A DNA stretch of 64,000 nt. Source: Martinezella tropici. GTDB lineage: Bacteria > Pseudomonadota > Alphaproteobacteria > Rhizobiales > Rhizobiaceae. A program made the translations under genes and the position numbers. The DNA lies in the NCBI GenBank assembly GCA_000799755.1, contig JUHI01000002.1, positions 372,001 to 436,000 on the forward strand, given 5' to 3'. The notes beneath the pieces are model-generated. The model saw only the letters and a list, made by a program, of their open reading frames with translations, did not search any database and was not told the DNA's origin. Positions 25,350 to 33,966 of this stretch are shown in pieces (position 1 is the stretch's first letter; each line of letters starts with the position of its first letter).

Positions 25350-25363
25350 TTTGACATTTCAAA
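25350..25363. promoter_or_regulatory. Dyad TTTGA-CATT-TCAAA before the MarR gene
   Basis: This perfect 5-4-5 inverted repeat is preceded by a similar TTGA-CGC-TCAA (25336-25346), about 60-85 bases upstream of the MarR start at 25421. Tandem TTGA/TCAA half-sites suggest autoregulation. Confidence 0.4.
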
Positions 25364-25420
25364 TATCGTTCCCTAGATCGCTTAGATTAGTGATGCGGAA
25401 CGACAGGCCGAGGCGACGTC

Positions 25421-25936
25421 ATGACAGAGTCCGAAAGTGCAAGCGTTGATCTGGAGATCATCGTCCAGGGAGCGCAGGAAGGCAAAAAGCTGGAATTACG
25501 GCTCTGGCTGCGGATGCTGTCGACCACGAAGCTGGTCTCGCAGGAGATCCGCCGCCGGCTTCGCAACGAGTTCGGCGCAACCCTGCCGCAATTCGACCTG
25601 ATGGCGCAGCTCTATCGCGAACGCGAGGGCTTGCGGCTCGGTGAGCTGTCGAAGCGTACCATGGTCACCAACGGCAATGTGACCGGGCTTGTCGAGCGGC
25701 TGGAAGCGGATGGCCTCGTGCTGCGCGTCACGCCCGACGGCGACCGGCGCGTGACGGTCGCCAAGCTGACGACGAAGGGGGAGACCCAATTCAGCGCCAT
25801 GGCTGCCGCTCATGAAGGCTGGCTGCGGGACATGATGGCCGATGTCGAGCCAGCCATCGTCAGCGAGCTGTGGCGGGATATCGGCGCGGTGAAGACGTCC
25901 GTAAGCAATCACCTTTCCGGCAGCGACTTCGACTGA
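25421..25936 (+). CDS. MarR-family transcriptional regulator
   Basis: This 171-residue protein has a MarR DNA-binding core (LRLGELSKRTMVTNGNVTGLVERLEADGLVLRVTPDGDRR, about 70-110) with the conserved DxRR-like wing. It follows the FAD oxidoreductase and converges with the ABC permease, 6 bases apart. It is distinct from the MarR at 21.8 kb, so the aromatic locus may have two MarR regulators. Its target and ligand are unknown. Confidence 0.88.
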   Translation: MTESESASVDLEIIVQGAQEGKKLELRLWLRMLSTTKLVSQEIRRRLRNEFGATLPQFDLMAQLYREREGLRLGELSKRTMVTNGNVTGLVERLEADGLVLRVTPDGDRRVTVAKLTTKGETQFSAMAAAHEGWLRDMMADVEPAIVSELWRDIGAVKTSVSNHLSGSDFD

Positions 25937-25942
25937 CGGGGT

Positions 25943-26617
25943 TTACCGGCCCCGCTCGCTCTTGAACTTCTTTTCGAGCACGCTTACCAGGCGCACCATC
26001 GGCCAAAGCAGGATGATATAGATCACCGCGGCCATGATGAGCGGCGAGGGGTTGGCGTAGAAGCCCTGGGCGTTCTGGCCCTCCTTCAGTAGTTCCGGCA
26101 GCGCCACCGTCGAGGCTAGCGACGTATCCTTGAACATCGACACGCAATTGCTCGTCGTCGGCGGGATGACAATGCGGACCGCCTGCGGCAGCACGACTTT
26201 GTAGAGCGTGATCAGGAACGGAATGCCGAGAGCGGCGGCAGCCTCGAACTGGCCGCGCGGCACGCTTTCGATGCCCGAGCGGAAGACTTCGGCCGAATAG
26301 GCGGCAAGCACGATCGAAAAGCCGAGAATCGCCGACCACCAGGCCGAAAAGCTGATCCCGACGAAAGGCAGCGCGTAATAGATCAGGATCAGCACGACCA
26401 GCATCGGCATGGCGCGCATGATGTCGATATACGCGATCATTAGCAGTTGCAGCGGCTTAGGGGCATAAAGGCGGATCAGGCTGACGATGAGACCGCCGGT
26501 CACGCCGATCAGGATGCTGACCACGCCGAGCGCGATGGTCATCCAAAGCCCGCGCAGCAGCTGCGGGAAAGCCGAGATCATGACGTCGGAATTGAGGAAG
26601 GTATCGACGAAAGACAT
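25943..26617 (-). CDS. Polar amino acid ABC transporter permease
   Basis: This 224-residue membrane protein of the HisM/GlnP type has about five helices and the EAA loop AAALGIPFLITLYKVVLPQAVRIVIPP (about 140-166), which contacts the ATPase. It lies downstream of the binding-protein gene and is separated from it by a strong hairpin. No second permease or ATP-binding gene is present in the window, so the ATPase must be shared from elsewhere. GGGAGCGCC precedes ATG 26617. Confidence 0.9.
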   Translation of the reverse strand: MSFVDTFLNSDVMISAFPQLLRGLWMTIALGVVSILIGVTGGLIVSLIRLYAPKPLQLLMIAYIDIMRAMPMLVVLILIYYALPFVGISFSAWWSAILGFSIVLAAYSAEVFRSGIESVPRGQFEAAAALGIPFLITLYKVVLPQAVRIVIPPTTSNCVSMFKDTSLASTVALPELLKEGQNAQGFYANPSPLIMAAVIYIILLWPMVRLVSVLEKKFKSERGR

Positions 26618-26658
26618 TGGCGCTCCCGAGTGCAGGACGAAGATAGGGTTTGCTTACG

Positions 26659-26687
26659 TTTACGCCGGCCATGGTGGCCGGCGTAAA
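26659..26687. terminator. Strong hairpin between binding-protein and permease genes
   Basis: TTTACGCCGGCC and GGCCGGCGTAAA form a perfect 12-bp stem with a 5-base loop. Such hairpins after binding-protein genes commonly stabilise their mRNA or partly terminate transcription, giving excess binding protein over permease. No U-tract follows on the minus strand. Confidence 0.6.
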
Positions 26688-26711
26688 GTCAGATCGAAGA
26701 TGATCTTTTGA

Positions 26712-27509
26712 TCACGCCTTGGGGATAGGCAATTCGGTGACGGTGGAGGAACCGGCCGGCGCCTTACCGCCGAACCACTTCTCGTGGATCTTTTCGAGCG
26801 TGCCGTCCTTCTTCATCGCGGTGATCGCGTCGTTGATCTTGGCGACGAGCGGCGAATCCTTGGTCATCATCAGGCCGTATTGTTCGCCGGTCTTGATGCG
26901 GTCCTTGATGGCGAAGCCCTTGGTCTTGATGAAGAGGTATTGCATGCCCGGGATGTCGCTGACGACGGCATCGATGCGGCCAGCGCCGAGATCGAGGAAC
27001 ATGTCCTGCTGCGAGTTGTAGCCCTTGACATCGGCAAAGCCCTGAGCGGCCTTGTTGTCGTTGACCCACTTTTCGCCGGTCGAGCCGGAAAGTACGCCGA
27101 CTACCGTGCCCTTGAGGTCGGCGAGCGTCTTGATCGAGCTGCCTTCCTTGGTGGCGACGCCCATGTCAGAGTCATAGTAAGGCTGTGTGAAGGACTGCGA
27201 CTTCAGGCGCTCCGGCGTGATGGTGATGGACGAGATCGCCACGTCGATGCGCTTGGAGCTGGTGGCTGCAAACAGGGCCTGGAAGCCGTAGTCGGCGATG
27301 TTGGTCGTCATGCCGGCGCGCTTGGCCGCTTCATTGACGACATCGACCTCGAAGCCTTCGAAGCCGCCATTGGCGGTCTTGTATTCGAAGGGCGGGTTGT
27401 TCGGATAGGAGCCGACGTTCAGGACATCGGCCGCGTAGGCGAAGTGGCTTCCGCCGGCCAGGCCGACGGCGGTCGCTACGACCAGTAGACTGCGACGAGT
27501 TATATGCAT
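26712..27509 (-). CDS. Amino acid ABC transporter substrate-binding protein
   Basis: This roughly 265-residue SBP family 3 protein opens MHITRRSLLVVATAVGLAGG with a cleavable signal peptide ending near SHFAYA. The mature protein shows NVGSYPNNPPFEYKTANGGFEGFEVDVVNEAAKR and the late GVLSGSTGEKWV and DAVVSDIPGMQYLF signatures. It delivers an amino acid or related ligand to the permease encoded downstream. I chose ATG 27509, preceded by AGAGGGAGACC; the longer in-frame extension to 27554 lacks signal-peptide sense. The ligand cannot be inferred. Confidence 0.9.
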   Translation of the reverse strand: MHITRRSLLVVATAVGLAGGSHFAYAADVLNVGSYPNNPPFEYKTANGGFEGFEVDVVNEAAKRAGMTTNIADYGFQALFAATSSKRIDVAISSITITPERLKSQSFTQPYYDSDMGVATKEGSSIKTLADLKGTVVGVLSGSTGEKWVNDNKAAQGFADVKGYNSQQDMFLDLGAGRIDAVVSDIPGMQYLFIKTKGFAIKDRIKTGEQYGLMMTKDSPLVAKINDAITAMKKDGTLEKIHEKWFGGKAPAGSSTVTELPIPKA

Positions 27510-27591
27510 TTTCTTGGTCTCCCTCTGGTTATGGCTGCGGGCTTTTCCTCTCACCCGCGGTATTCCCCGTCCGCCCAGGCGGGCAGCCGTT

Positions 27592-28800
27592 TCATGTCAT
27601 CGCATCGACCATGCGATCGAGCGCGACGCGCATCTGTTCGGTTTCGCGGAAGGTGCACATGCGCAGGAAGGCACGCGATGACTCGCCGAAATGATATCCG
27701 GGCGCCAGACCGACGCGGGCCGTTTCGAGGATGCGCTCGCAGAGCGCGGTCGCATCGGGTTCGCCCTGCAGCGCGAAGAAGGCATACATGCCACCGCGCG
27801 GCTTTGCCGGCAGGATCATGCCCGGTATTTTCGGCAGCCTCTCATAGGCCAGATCGAGGCCGGCCTTGATGCGGCCGCGGATTTCGGCGACGAGCGGCTC
27901 GCCTTCGCGCAGAGCAGCGGCCGCGCCAGCCTGAACCATGGCCGAGGTGCCGCTGTTGATATATTGCGTCATGGCGCCGAGCTGGTCGGCGACCGCAGAC
28001 GGATGCGTCAGCCAGCCGACGCGCCAACCGGTCATTGCCCAGGCCTTGGAGAAGCTGTTGATCGCGATCACGCGATCGCCATCCTCGGCAACCTGCAGGA
28101 TCGAAGGGGCGATGTCGCCATCGAAATAGAGGCGGGCATACACTTCGTCGGAGATGATCCAGATGCCGGTACGGCGGCTGAAATCCAGCAGCGCCTGCAT
28201 TTCCTCACGCGAGGCTGTCCAGCCTGTCGGGTTGGAGGGCGTCGACAGGAAGATGGCGCGGGTGCGGGCATCGCAGCGGGCAAAGAGCTTGTCGAGATCG
28301 AGGCGCCAGTCGGTATCGAAATCGAGCGATACGGCGCAGGGCTCGCCGCCAATGAGATGGATGGCGTTGTGGATGTTCGGCCATTGCGGCGCGACGTAGA
28401 CGACGTTGGTGCCGACGTCGACGAGCAGTTCGAGCGCCATGTAGAGCGCCTGCATGCCGCCGGGCGCGACCGTCGTGCGCTCGATTGGGATCGGGCGCTG
28501 ATGCCAATGCGTCTGATAGTCCGACAGGGCTTCGTTCAGGGTCGCGAGACCCCGCATATTCGGAACGTAGAAGGTTGCGCCGTCGTCGAGCGTCTTCTTG
28601 GCAGCCTCGCGGATGAACTCCGGCGTCACGATATCGCCTTCGCCGAACCAGAGCGGAATGACGCCGCCAAGTTCGCGGGCGCGCTTGGCCAGCACGGCGA
28701 TATTGTCGGTGCGCATGTCGCGGATCTGGGCGCGGATGCCTTCGAGGGCATCGCGACCTGATATCGCGTTCGGCAGGTTATGCTGCGGTAGAAGAGACAA
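27592..28800 (-). CDS. PLP-dependent aminotransferase, class I/II
   Basis: This 402-residue fold-type I aminotransferase has VAPGGMQALYMALELL near 110, LSTPSNPTGW near 190 (asparagine contacting PLP), DEVYARLYFDG, and the Schiff-base lysine in SFSKAWAMTGWRVGWL near residue 250. The start appears to be TTG at 28800, because AGGGGA lies 7 bases upstream and the next in-frame ATG is well inside the protein. It probably deaminates the amino acid imported by the ABC system encoded downstream. The gene has its own promoter region with a CTTAAAAT-type operator. Confidence 0.88.
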   Translation of the reverse strand: MSLLPQHNLPNAISGRDALEGIRAQIRDMRTDNIAVLAKRARELGGVIPLWFGEGDIVTPEFIREAAKKTLDDGATFYVPNMRGLATLNEALSDYQTHWHQRPIPIERTTVAPGGMQALYMALELLVDVGTNVVYVAPQWPNIHNAIHLIGGEPCAVSLDFDTDWRLDLDKLFARCDARTRAIFLSTPSNPTGWTASREEMQALLDFSRRTGIWIISDEVYARLYFDGDIAPSILQVAEDGDRVIAINSFSKAWAMTGWRVGWLTHPSAVADQLGAMTQYINSGTSAMVQAGAAAALREGEPLVAEIRGRIKAGLDLAYERLPKIPGMILPAKPRGGMYAFFALQGEPDATALCERILETARVGLAPGYHFGESSRAFLRMCTFRETEQMRVALDRMVDAMT

Positions 28801-28914
28801 GGAATTTCCCCTGGGAATTCGGCGTTGGAGGGTTCAAACAGCTCCGGTAGCTTTCGCTTGAACAACCCCTCAAATTCGAATGGTTATCCAAAAACAACTG
28901 TATTTCAAGGACAA

Positions 28915-28930
28915 ATTTTAAGCTTAAAAA
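28915..28930 (-). promoter_or_regulatory. Candidate operator copy C (TTTTAAGCTTAAAA palindrome)
   Basis: A perfect 14-base palindrome (28916-28929) lies about 115 bases upstream of the aminotransferase. Read on the minus strand it contains CTTAAAATTT and then CCTTG, matching the cores of copies A and B at 14.4-14.6 kb. A TTGAAA-N16-TAACCA promoter follows directly on that strand. The 28801-28994 gap holds no gene. Confidence 0.45.
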
Positions 28931-28994
28931 GTCTACCTTCCTGCTCGATTTCATGTTGCCCTGCCATGTGGTAACTATCTGATAAAAATCAGTT

Positions 28995-29771
28995 TTATGT
29001 CTTCTCTCCGCCATGCAGGCCGGCTCTTGCGGCATTGACGCCGGCAGCCAGGCTTGCGCCCAGGAACATCGTGTCGCTTGCCAGCATGAAGAAACTGATA
29101 CCGTCTTCAGACCATGCGCCCACGTCATCGGCCGAGGGGCGGAAGATGCCGACTGCGCGACCGGCGGACAAAGCCGCTCTTGTGATTGATTTGATCGCTG
29201 TATCGAGCCTGTCCTTGCCGGTCGGTCCCATCGCGTCGATCGAGACCGAGAGATCGCCGGGGCCGATGAAGATCAGATCGACGCCATCGACGGCCGCGAT
29301 CTCGGCGATATTGGTAAGCCCTTCGGCGGTTTCGACCTGGATCGCCAGCACGAGTTCCGCATTGGCCTTGGCGAGATAATCCGGAATGCGATAGCCATAG
29401 GCGGCGGCGCGGCCCGGGCCGACGCCGCGCGCGCCGAGCGGGGGATAGCGAGTGGCCTTGACGGCAGCACGCGCTTGCTCCGCCGTCGAAACCCGCGGGA
29501 CAAGCACGCCTGCCGCACCGGCATCAAGAACGGCCGCGATATCCTCAGCCGCATGGCCGGGGACGCGGACCATGGCGGGAACGCGATGGACATCGGCGGC
29601 GCGGATCAGATCCTCGATGCGCTCGCGGCTGATCTGTGAATGCTCCCAGTCGATGCACAGGAAATCGACGCCGGCGGCGGCCGTGACCTCGATGGCGACC
29701 GGATGCGGGATAGCCGCAAACGTGCCGACGAGCAGCTTCTGCTCGATACAGTTCCGGCGGAAATCGCTCAT
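28995..29771 (-). CDS. HpcH/HpaI aldolase family protein
   Basis: This roughly 258-residue class II pyruvate-type aldolase shows FLCIDWEHSQISRERI near 35-50, TRYPPLGARGVGPGRAAAYG near 115, and the metal-binding glutamate/aspartate in IQVETAEGLTNI and DLIFIGPGDLSVSI. The family cleaves 4-hydroxy-2-oxoacids to pyruvate plus an aldehyde. Between two PLP enzymes it may act on the 2-oxoacid from the aminotransferase. ATG 29771 is chosen because GGGAGG lies 6 bases upstream; ATG 29777 is too close to it. Confidence 0.88.
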   Translation of the reverse strand: MSDFRRNCIEQKLLVGTFAAIPHPVAIEVTAAAGVDFLCIDWEHSQISRERIEDLIRAADVHRVPAMVRVPGHAAEDIAAVLDAGAAGVLVPRVSTAEQARAAVKATRYPPLGARGVGPGRAAAYGYRIPDYLAKANAELVLAIQVETAEGLTNIAEIAAVDGVDLIFIGPGDLSVSIDAMGPTGKDRLDTAIKSITRAALSAGRAVGIFRPSADDVGAWSEDGISFFMLASDTMFLGASLAAGVNAARAGLHGGEKT

Positions 29772-29834
29772 CGTCATCCTCCCATTTCAGCGGCCCTCCG
29801 ACGAGGGATGGACCGAAAAGATACAGGACACCTT

Positions 29835-29899
29835 CCGTGCCGATCACGCGCCGGCACGGAGGCATTGCGGTGGCGGAGTTGTTCGGGCGCCGCCACCGC
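29835..29899. terminator. Tandem hairpins between PLP enzyme and aldolase genes
   Basis: CCGTGCCG (29835-29842) pairs with CGGCACGG (29852-29859), and GCGGTGGCGG (29867-29876) pairs perfectly with CCGCCACCGC (29890-29899). They lie just after the minus-strand aminotransferase stop at 29913. They probably terminate or process the transcript before the aldolase gene. Confidence 0.5.
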
Positions 29900-29912
29900 T
29901 CACAGGCACGAC

Positions 29913-31193
29913 TTACTTGCGCCGCGCCATGATCTCAGTCAGGACCGCGTCAAACCGGGCGATCTCTTCGACCTTGTTATAATGCACCAGCGACACGCGG
30001 ATGGCACCTGTTTCCATGGAAAGGCCAAGCCGCTTCATCAGGCGCGGGGCGAACATGTGGCCATCGCGCAGGCCGATGCGCTGCTTGCCCATCTCGTCGG
30101 CAAATTCCTGCGGCGTGATGCCGGGCATGTTGAAGCAGATTGTGGGAACACGCTGCTCCAGGCGGTTCTCGTCGGAGATGCCGTAGATGACCGCGCCATG
30201 GCGCTTGAGCACCGCGATCATCTCGCGCGACAGCATCAGCTCGTACTGGCGGATCGCGCCCATGGCGGCGGCAAGCGCCTCGCGACGGCTATGATTGCCA
30301 TCAGGCAGGAAGCGGCGGCCGAGGCCTTCGAGGTATTTGACTGCGGCATTCATGCCGGCAACGTTCTCGTAGGTGAAGGTGCCGACTTCGATCTTGTAGG
30401 GCGGCACGTCGGGAATGAAGTCTTCCTTGAAGGTTGGCAGCTTGACCAGCGCGTCGTAGCGGCCCCAGAGGAAGCCCATGTGCGGCGAGAAATTCTTGTA
30501 GCCGGAGCAGACAAGGTAGTCGCAACCCCAGGCCTGAACGTCGATCAGGCCGTGCGGGCCGTAGTGGACGCAATCCAAGAAGGTTTCAGCGCCGGCGGCG
30601 GCCGCGAGTTTGCAGACGGCCGCGACATCGACGATCGTACCGATGGAATGTGCCGTAACCGTGCAGGCGACGAGCCGGGTCTTGTTGTTGAGCAGCGGCT
30701 TCAGATCTTCCACATGCAGCGTACCGTCCTCGCGCATGCGCCACCAGACGATCTTGGCGCCGTCGCCCTCCAGCGCCATCCAGGTCGCGATGTTGGCGTC
30801 GTGATCCATATCGGTGACGACGATTTCGTTGCGCTCGCCGAGCAGCTTGGCAATGCCGAGGCTGACAAGCCGAATGAACGAGGTGGCGTTCTGTCCGAAG
30901 GAGATTTCTTCCGGGCGATAGGCGTTGACGAGCATGGCAACGCTTTCGCGTGCTTCGTCCAGATTGCGGTCGACGCCCTGGCTGTGCTGGTATTTCGCCA
31001 TGCGCTGAACGTTGAAATCGATCAGGTGGTTGGCAACCGCGTCGACGACCGTCTGCGGCACCTGCGCTCCGCCCGCGTTGTCGAGAAAGACGAAATCGCC
31101 GGCCTTCTGGATGGCCGGGAACATGGCGCGGACCTCGTCGACCGGGAAGCTGTTGTGACCGGCGAATTGCGATGCGGAAGCGGCGGAGCTCAT
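29913..31193 (-). CDS. Class V aminotransferase, cysteine-desulfurase-like (SufS-like subfamily)
   Basis: This 426-residue PLP protein has [18 protein letters not shown] near 35-52, the cofactor aspartate in [17 protein letters not shown], and the Schiff-base lysine in [18 protein letters not shown] near 235. It matches the cysteine desulfurase-like group that lacks a proven desulfurase role. No Suf or Isc genes adjoin. Its setting with an aldolase, an aminotransferase and an amino-acid transporter suggests a catabolic role. Kynureninase is a distant relative but the motifs do not fit it. It follows a GntR gene in the same direction. Confidence 0.85.
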   Translation of the reverse strand: MSSAASASQFAGHNSFPVDEVRAMFPAIQKAGDFVFLDNAGGAQVPQTVVDAVANHLIDFNVQRMAKYQHSQGVDRNLDEARESVAMLVNAYRPEEISFGQNATSFIRLVSLGIAKLLGERNEIVVTDMDHDANIATWMALEGDGAKIVWWRMREDGTLHVEDLKPLLNNKTRLVACTVTAHSIGTIVDVAAVCKLAAAAGAETFLDCVHYGPHGLIDVQAWGCDYLVCSGYKNFSPHMGFLWGRYDALVKLPTFKEDFIPDVPPYKIEVGTFTYENVAGMNAAVKYLEGLGRRFLPDGNHSRREALAAAMGAIRQYELMLSREMIAVLKRHGAVIYGISDENRLEQRVPTICFNMPGITPQEFADEMGKQRIGLRDGHMFAPRLMKRLGLSMETGAIRVSLVHYNKVEEIARFDAVLTEIMARRK

Positions 31194-31233
31194 GGGGATC
31201 TCGCTCTGGATGTTGGGATTGAAACCTCAATTT

Positions 31234-31247
31234 TGATCATTTGATCA
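31234..31247. promoter_or_regulatory. Repeated TGATCA-TT-TGATCA before the class V aminotransferase
   Basis: Two palindromic TGATCA hexamers separated by two bases lie about 40 bases upstream of the aminotransferase start. The adjacent GntR/FCD gene makes it a candidate operator for that regulator. It was found by eye. Confidence 0.4.
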
Positions 31248-31296
31248 CAAAATACTTTAAGGTTCAACCAAATTCCTTTGCTGCTTTCGAGAGAGC

Positions 31297-32019
31297 CTAG
31301 CGGCGGGCGGAGCTCGAACCCTTGCGCGGCTCGTCCTGCGTGGCCGGGCAATAATCCTGAAGGATTTCATGGGTGCGTCTGATATCGGCGACGACGCCGT
31401 CGCGGGCGGCTGTGAAATCGCCGGCCTTCAGGGCCCTGACGATGGATACATGCTCGCCGGCCGGATCGAGCTGGCCGCTGCGCATCAAGGGCTCGACCGA
31501 GGCGGAGAGCATGCGCATGTAGGGGCCGAAGCGCAGCCACAACGTCTCGATGAGCTGTAGCAGCACCTCGGAGCCGGAGGCGCGGTAGATGGTGAAATGG
31601 AACTGTTGATTCTTGGCCATCAGGTCGTAGACATTGGCGCCGAGGCCGATCGCATGCTGTTCCCCGGCAATGCGTTCGAGCGTCTCAATGTCTGTCGGGG
31701 TCAAGTTCGGTATGCCGAGCTCAGCGGCCAGACCCTCGACGGCGATGCGGGCACGGCAGAGATCGTCGAGGCGGGCAAGCGTGACGATCGGAATGCGGGC
31801 CGAGCCGTTGGCTGCGACCTCGAGGGCATTTTCAGCGGCCAGCCGGCGCAGGGCCTCGCGCACCGGCATGTTGCTGGTTCCGAAGGTTTCGGCAAGCGAG
31901 GCGATGGTCAGCGTCTGGCCGGGATCGAAATTGCCGGCCATGAGCGCGTTTCTGAGCTGCTGATAGACGCTCTCCTGGATCGTCGTTCTGGAGGACACCG
32001 GTTCCAGGGCTATGCGCAC
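31297..32019 (-). CDS. GntR-family transcriptional regulator, FCD (FadR-like) type
   Basis: This 240-residue protein has an N-terminal GntR helix-turn-helix (QESVYQQLRNALMAGNFDPG then LAETFGTSNMPVREALRRLAAENALE, residues 15-66). An all-helical FCD ligand domain follows, with metal-ligand-like residues in NQQFHFTIYRASG and the later EHVSIVRALKAGD. The start is GTG at 32019, preceded by GGAAGAGAGC. It heads the minus-strand amino-acid locus and probably represses it until the substrate binds. Confidence 0.88.
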   Translation of the reverse strand: MRIALEPVSSRTTIQESVYQQLRNALMAGNFDPGQTLTIASLAETFGTSNMPVREALRRLAAENALEVAANGSARIPIVTLARLDDLCRARIAVEGLAAELGIPNLTPTDIETLERIAGEQHAIGLGANVYDLMAKNQQFHFTIYRASGSEVLLQLIETLWLRFGPYMRMLSASVEPLMRSGQLDPAGEHVSIVRALKAGDFTAARDGVVADIRRTHEILQDYCPATQDEPRKGSSSARR

Positions 32020-32103
32020 GCTCTCTTCCTTTTCGCTTCGCAGGACTCGTTCATGGTAGAACGAAGGGCAGGCGAAAGGAAAGGGGCCTCGCGGAGCGGC
32101 GAG

Positions 32104-33069
32104 TCAGGCCTCCTCGACCTCCCAGCCTGCCTCGTCTATCACGGGAGCCGCCTGTTCACTCGTTACGGGAGCCTTTCGCAGGCCGAGGCCGACACCGATC
32201 AGGGTGAGGGCGCCGCCGATCGCGTGATAGGCATGCAGCTGCTCTCCGAGAAGCCCCCAGGCCAGCGCCGCAACGATGATCGGCAGAAGGTTGATGAGCA
32301 GCGAGGTGCGGCTCGCGCCGAGCTTATGGATGCCGATCATCCAGCAGAACGGCGCGATGAGCGACGTCGGGATCGCGGCATAGAGGATCAGCGGCAGGTT
32401 CACTGTTGTGACCGGCGAGATCTCGCCCATCAGGAAAACCGGGATCAACAGGAGCGTCGAAAAGCCGATCTGCCAGAACAATTGCTGCCACATCGGAAGC
32501 GGCATTGCCCAGCGCCTCAGCATCACACCATAGAGCGCATTCGAAACCACGGCGATGATCATCAGGCCGTCGCCAACGTGGACGCCGCCGTTGACGAGCC
32601 GCGTCGGGTCGCCTTGGAATGTCAGATAGATCAGGCCAAGCAGGGAGATTGCGCCGCCGGCAATGCTCGCCGTGCTCAGCTTCTCGCCGGCAAGCAGGCT
32701 GGCAAAGAAGGTCGACAGGAGAGGCATCAAGGCCAGCATCACCCCCATGTTGACGGCCGAGGTGGTCTTCGCCGCTTCATAGGCGAGGTTCTGATAGATC
32801 ACCATGCCCAGGGCGCCGAGGATCGCGAGCTTCAGCCAATGCTCGCGCATTTGTGCCCGGTTGCGCCATGCGGCACGGCCGACGAAGGGCAGCAGCACGA
32901 CGAAGGCGAGCAGCCAGCGATAGAAGGAAATCGAGCCCGGTGAAATCACGCCGGCGGATGCCTTGGTGACGATGGCATTGCCGGACCAGATCAATACGGT
33001 CAGCAGGGGCGCAAGGCCGGCCGCACTGACAATGGATGCGGAAGCGTTCGGCTGGGTGCTCATGGGCAT
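32104..33069 (-). CDS. EamA/DMT-family transporter
   Basis: This 321-residue membrane protein has two EamA repeats and about ten helices. Typical pieces are LIWSGNAIVTKASAGVISPG in helix 1, FYRWLLAFVVLLPFVG, and the repeat-2 LILYAAIPTSLIAPFCWMIG. Such proteins export amino acids or other metabolites. It ends with a charged tail. The start may be ATG 33069 or ATG 33063. It is divergent from the AraC gene at 33200, which may regulate it. The substrate is unknown. Confidence 0.88.
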   Translation of the reverse strand: MPMSTQPNASASIVSAAGLAPLLTVLIWSGNAIVTKASAGVISPGSISFYRWLLAFVVLLPFVGRAAWRNRAQMREHWLKLAILGALGMVIYQNLAYEAAKTTSAVNMGVMLALMPLLSTFFASLLAGEKLSTASIAGGAISLLGLIYLTFQGDPTRLVNGGVHVGDGLMIIAVVSNALYGVMLRRWAMPLPMWQQLFWQIGFSTLLLIPVFLMGEISPVTTVNLPLILYAAIPTSLIAPFCWMIGIHKLGASRTSLLINLLPIIVAALAWGLLGEQLHAYHAIGGALTLIGVGLGLRKAPVTSEQAAPVIDEAGWEVEEA

Positions 33070-33199
33070 GATCTCTCATCGATTTCTGGCTTGAGGCTGA
33101 TGAAAAGGTGCAGACAGGGCCGCCCTTTCGAAACCCTTCTACCGTTTGTCCGAATTCTGGTATATAACGAGATTAAGACAATTGTAGCGAGATGAGGAC

Positions 33200-33961
33200 A
33201 TGACCACTAGGCTCCCGCGCATTCAGGGCGATCCGCCGAACCCGGTTTCCTTCCGCACCGAGAATTACGGGGCGGGAACGGTGTTTCCGGAAAGGAGCCA
33301 ACCTTGGGGCGAGCTCAATTACGCGCTTATCGGCGTGTGCGAGTTCGATGTCCAAGGCGTGCGGTATCTGTCGCCGCCGCACTATGCCATCTGGCTGCCG
33401 CCGGATACGGTGCACAGTGCACACAACAAGCATGACCTGCGCTATGTCACTGTTTATGTGGAGCGCGCGCTCTGCGCAGACCTGCCCGACGCACTTTCGA
33501 CGCTCAGCATCACTCCGCTTTTGAAAGCGATCCTGGCGGATTTCGCGGCGCGTGACGTGACGGTGCCGGAGACCACAGAGGATTTGCGGTTGGCGCAGGT
33601 TCTCGTTGATCAGATCCGCCTGGCACCGCGCTGCGAAAACTACCTGCCGCTGTCCGACGATCCGCTGCTCGGCCCTGTGCTGAGCGCTCTGCAAGTCGAT
33701 CCCGGTAATCGGCATTCCCTCGCGGAATGGGCACGTCGGATGGGAACGACCGAGCGCACATTGTCGCGCCGCTGCCAGACCGATCTCGGCCTTTCCTTCA
33801 ACGAATGGCGGCAGCGGTTGAAGCTCGTTGCCGCGTTGTCGATGGTCGAGGCCGGCGAGCCGGTGCAGCGGATCGCATCGGAACTGGGCTATAGCAATGC
33901 ATCGGCATTCATAGCCATGTTCCGCCGGATGACCGGCACGAGCCCGACGCAGATGCGATAG
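33200..33961 (+). CDS. AraC-family transcriptional regulator
   Basis: This 253-residue protein has an N-terminal cupin-type sensing domain (about 25-110, LSPPHYAIWLPPDTVHSAHN) and a C-terminal AraC DNA-binding domain with two helix-turn-helices. These are SLAEWARRMGTTERTLSRRC near 175 and PVQRIASELGYSNASAFIAMFRRMTGTSPTQMR at the end. It is divergent from the DMT exporter across about 130 bases and is the likely regulator of that exporter. GATGAGGAC lies next to ATG 33200. Confidence 0.9.
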   Translation: MTTRLPRIQGDPPNPVSFRTENYGAGTVFPERSQPWGELNYALIGVCEFDVQGVRYLSPPHYAIWLPPDTVHSAHNKHDLRYVTVYVERALCADLPDALSTLSITPLLKAILADFAARDVTVPETTEDLRLAQVLVDQIRLAPRCENYLPLSDDPLLGPVLSALQVDPGNRHSLAEWARRMGTTERTLSRRCQTDLGLSFNEWRQRLKLVAALSMVEAGEPVQRIASELGYSNASAFIAMFRRMTGTSPTQMR

Positions 33962-33966
33962 GTCTT

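Noticed and set aside
29913..31193. Kynureninase as the class V PLP enzyme
   Set aside because: The [11 protein letters not shown] and [11 protein letters not shown] motifs match the cysteine-desulfurase-like group, not kynureninase.
29640..31244. A 534-codon plus-strand open frame over the class V aminotransferase and aldolase genes
   Set aside because: It is an antisense shadow without homology that runs through the tandem hairpins.
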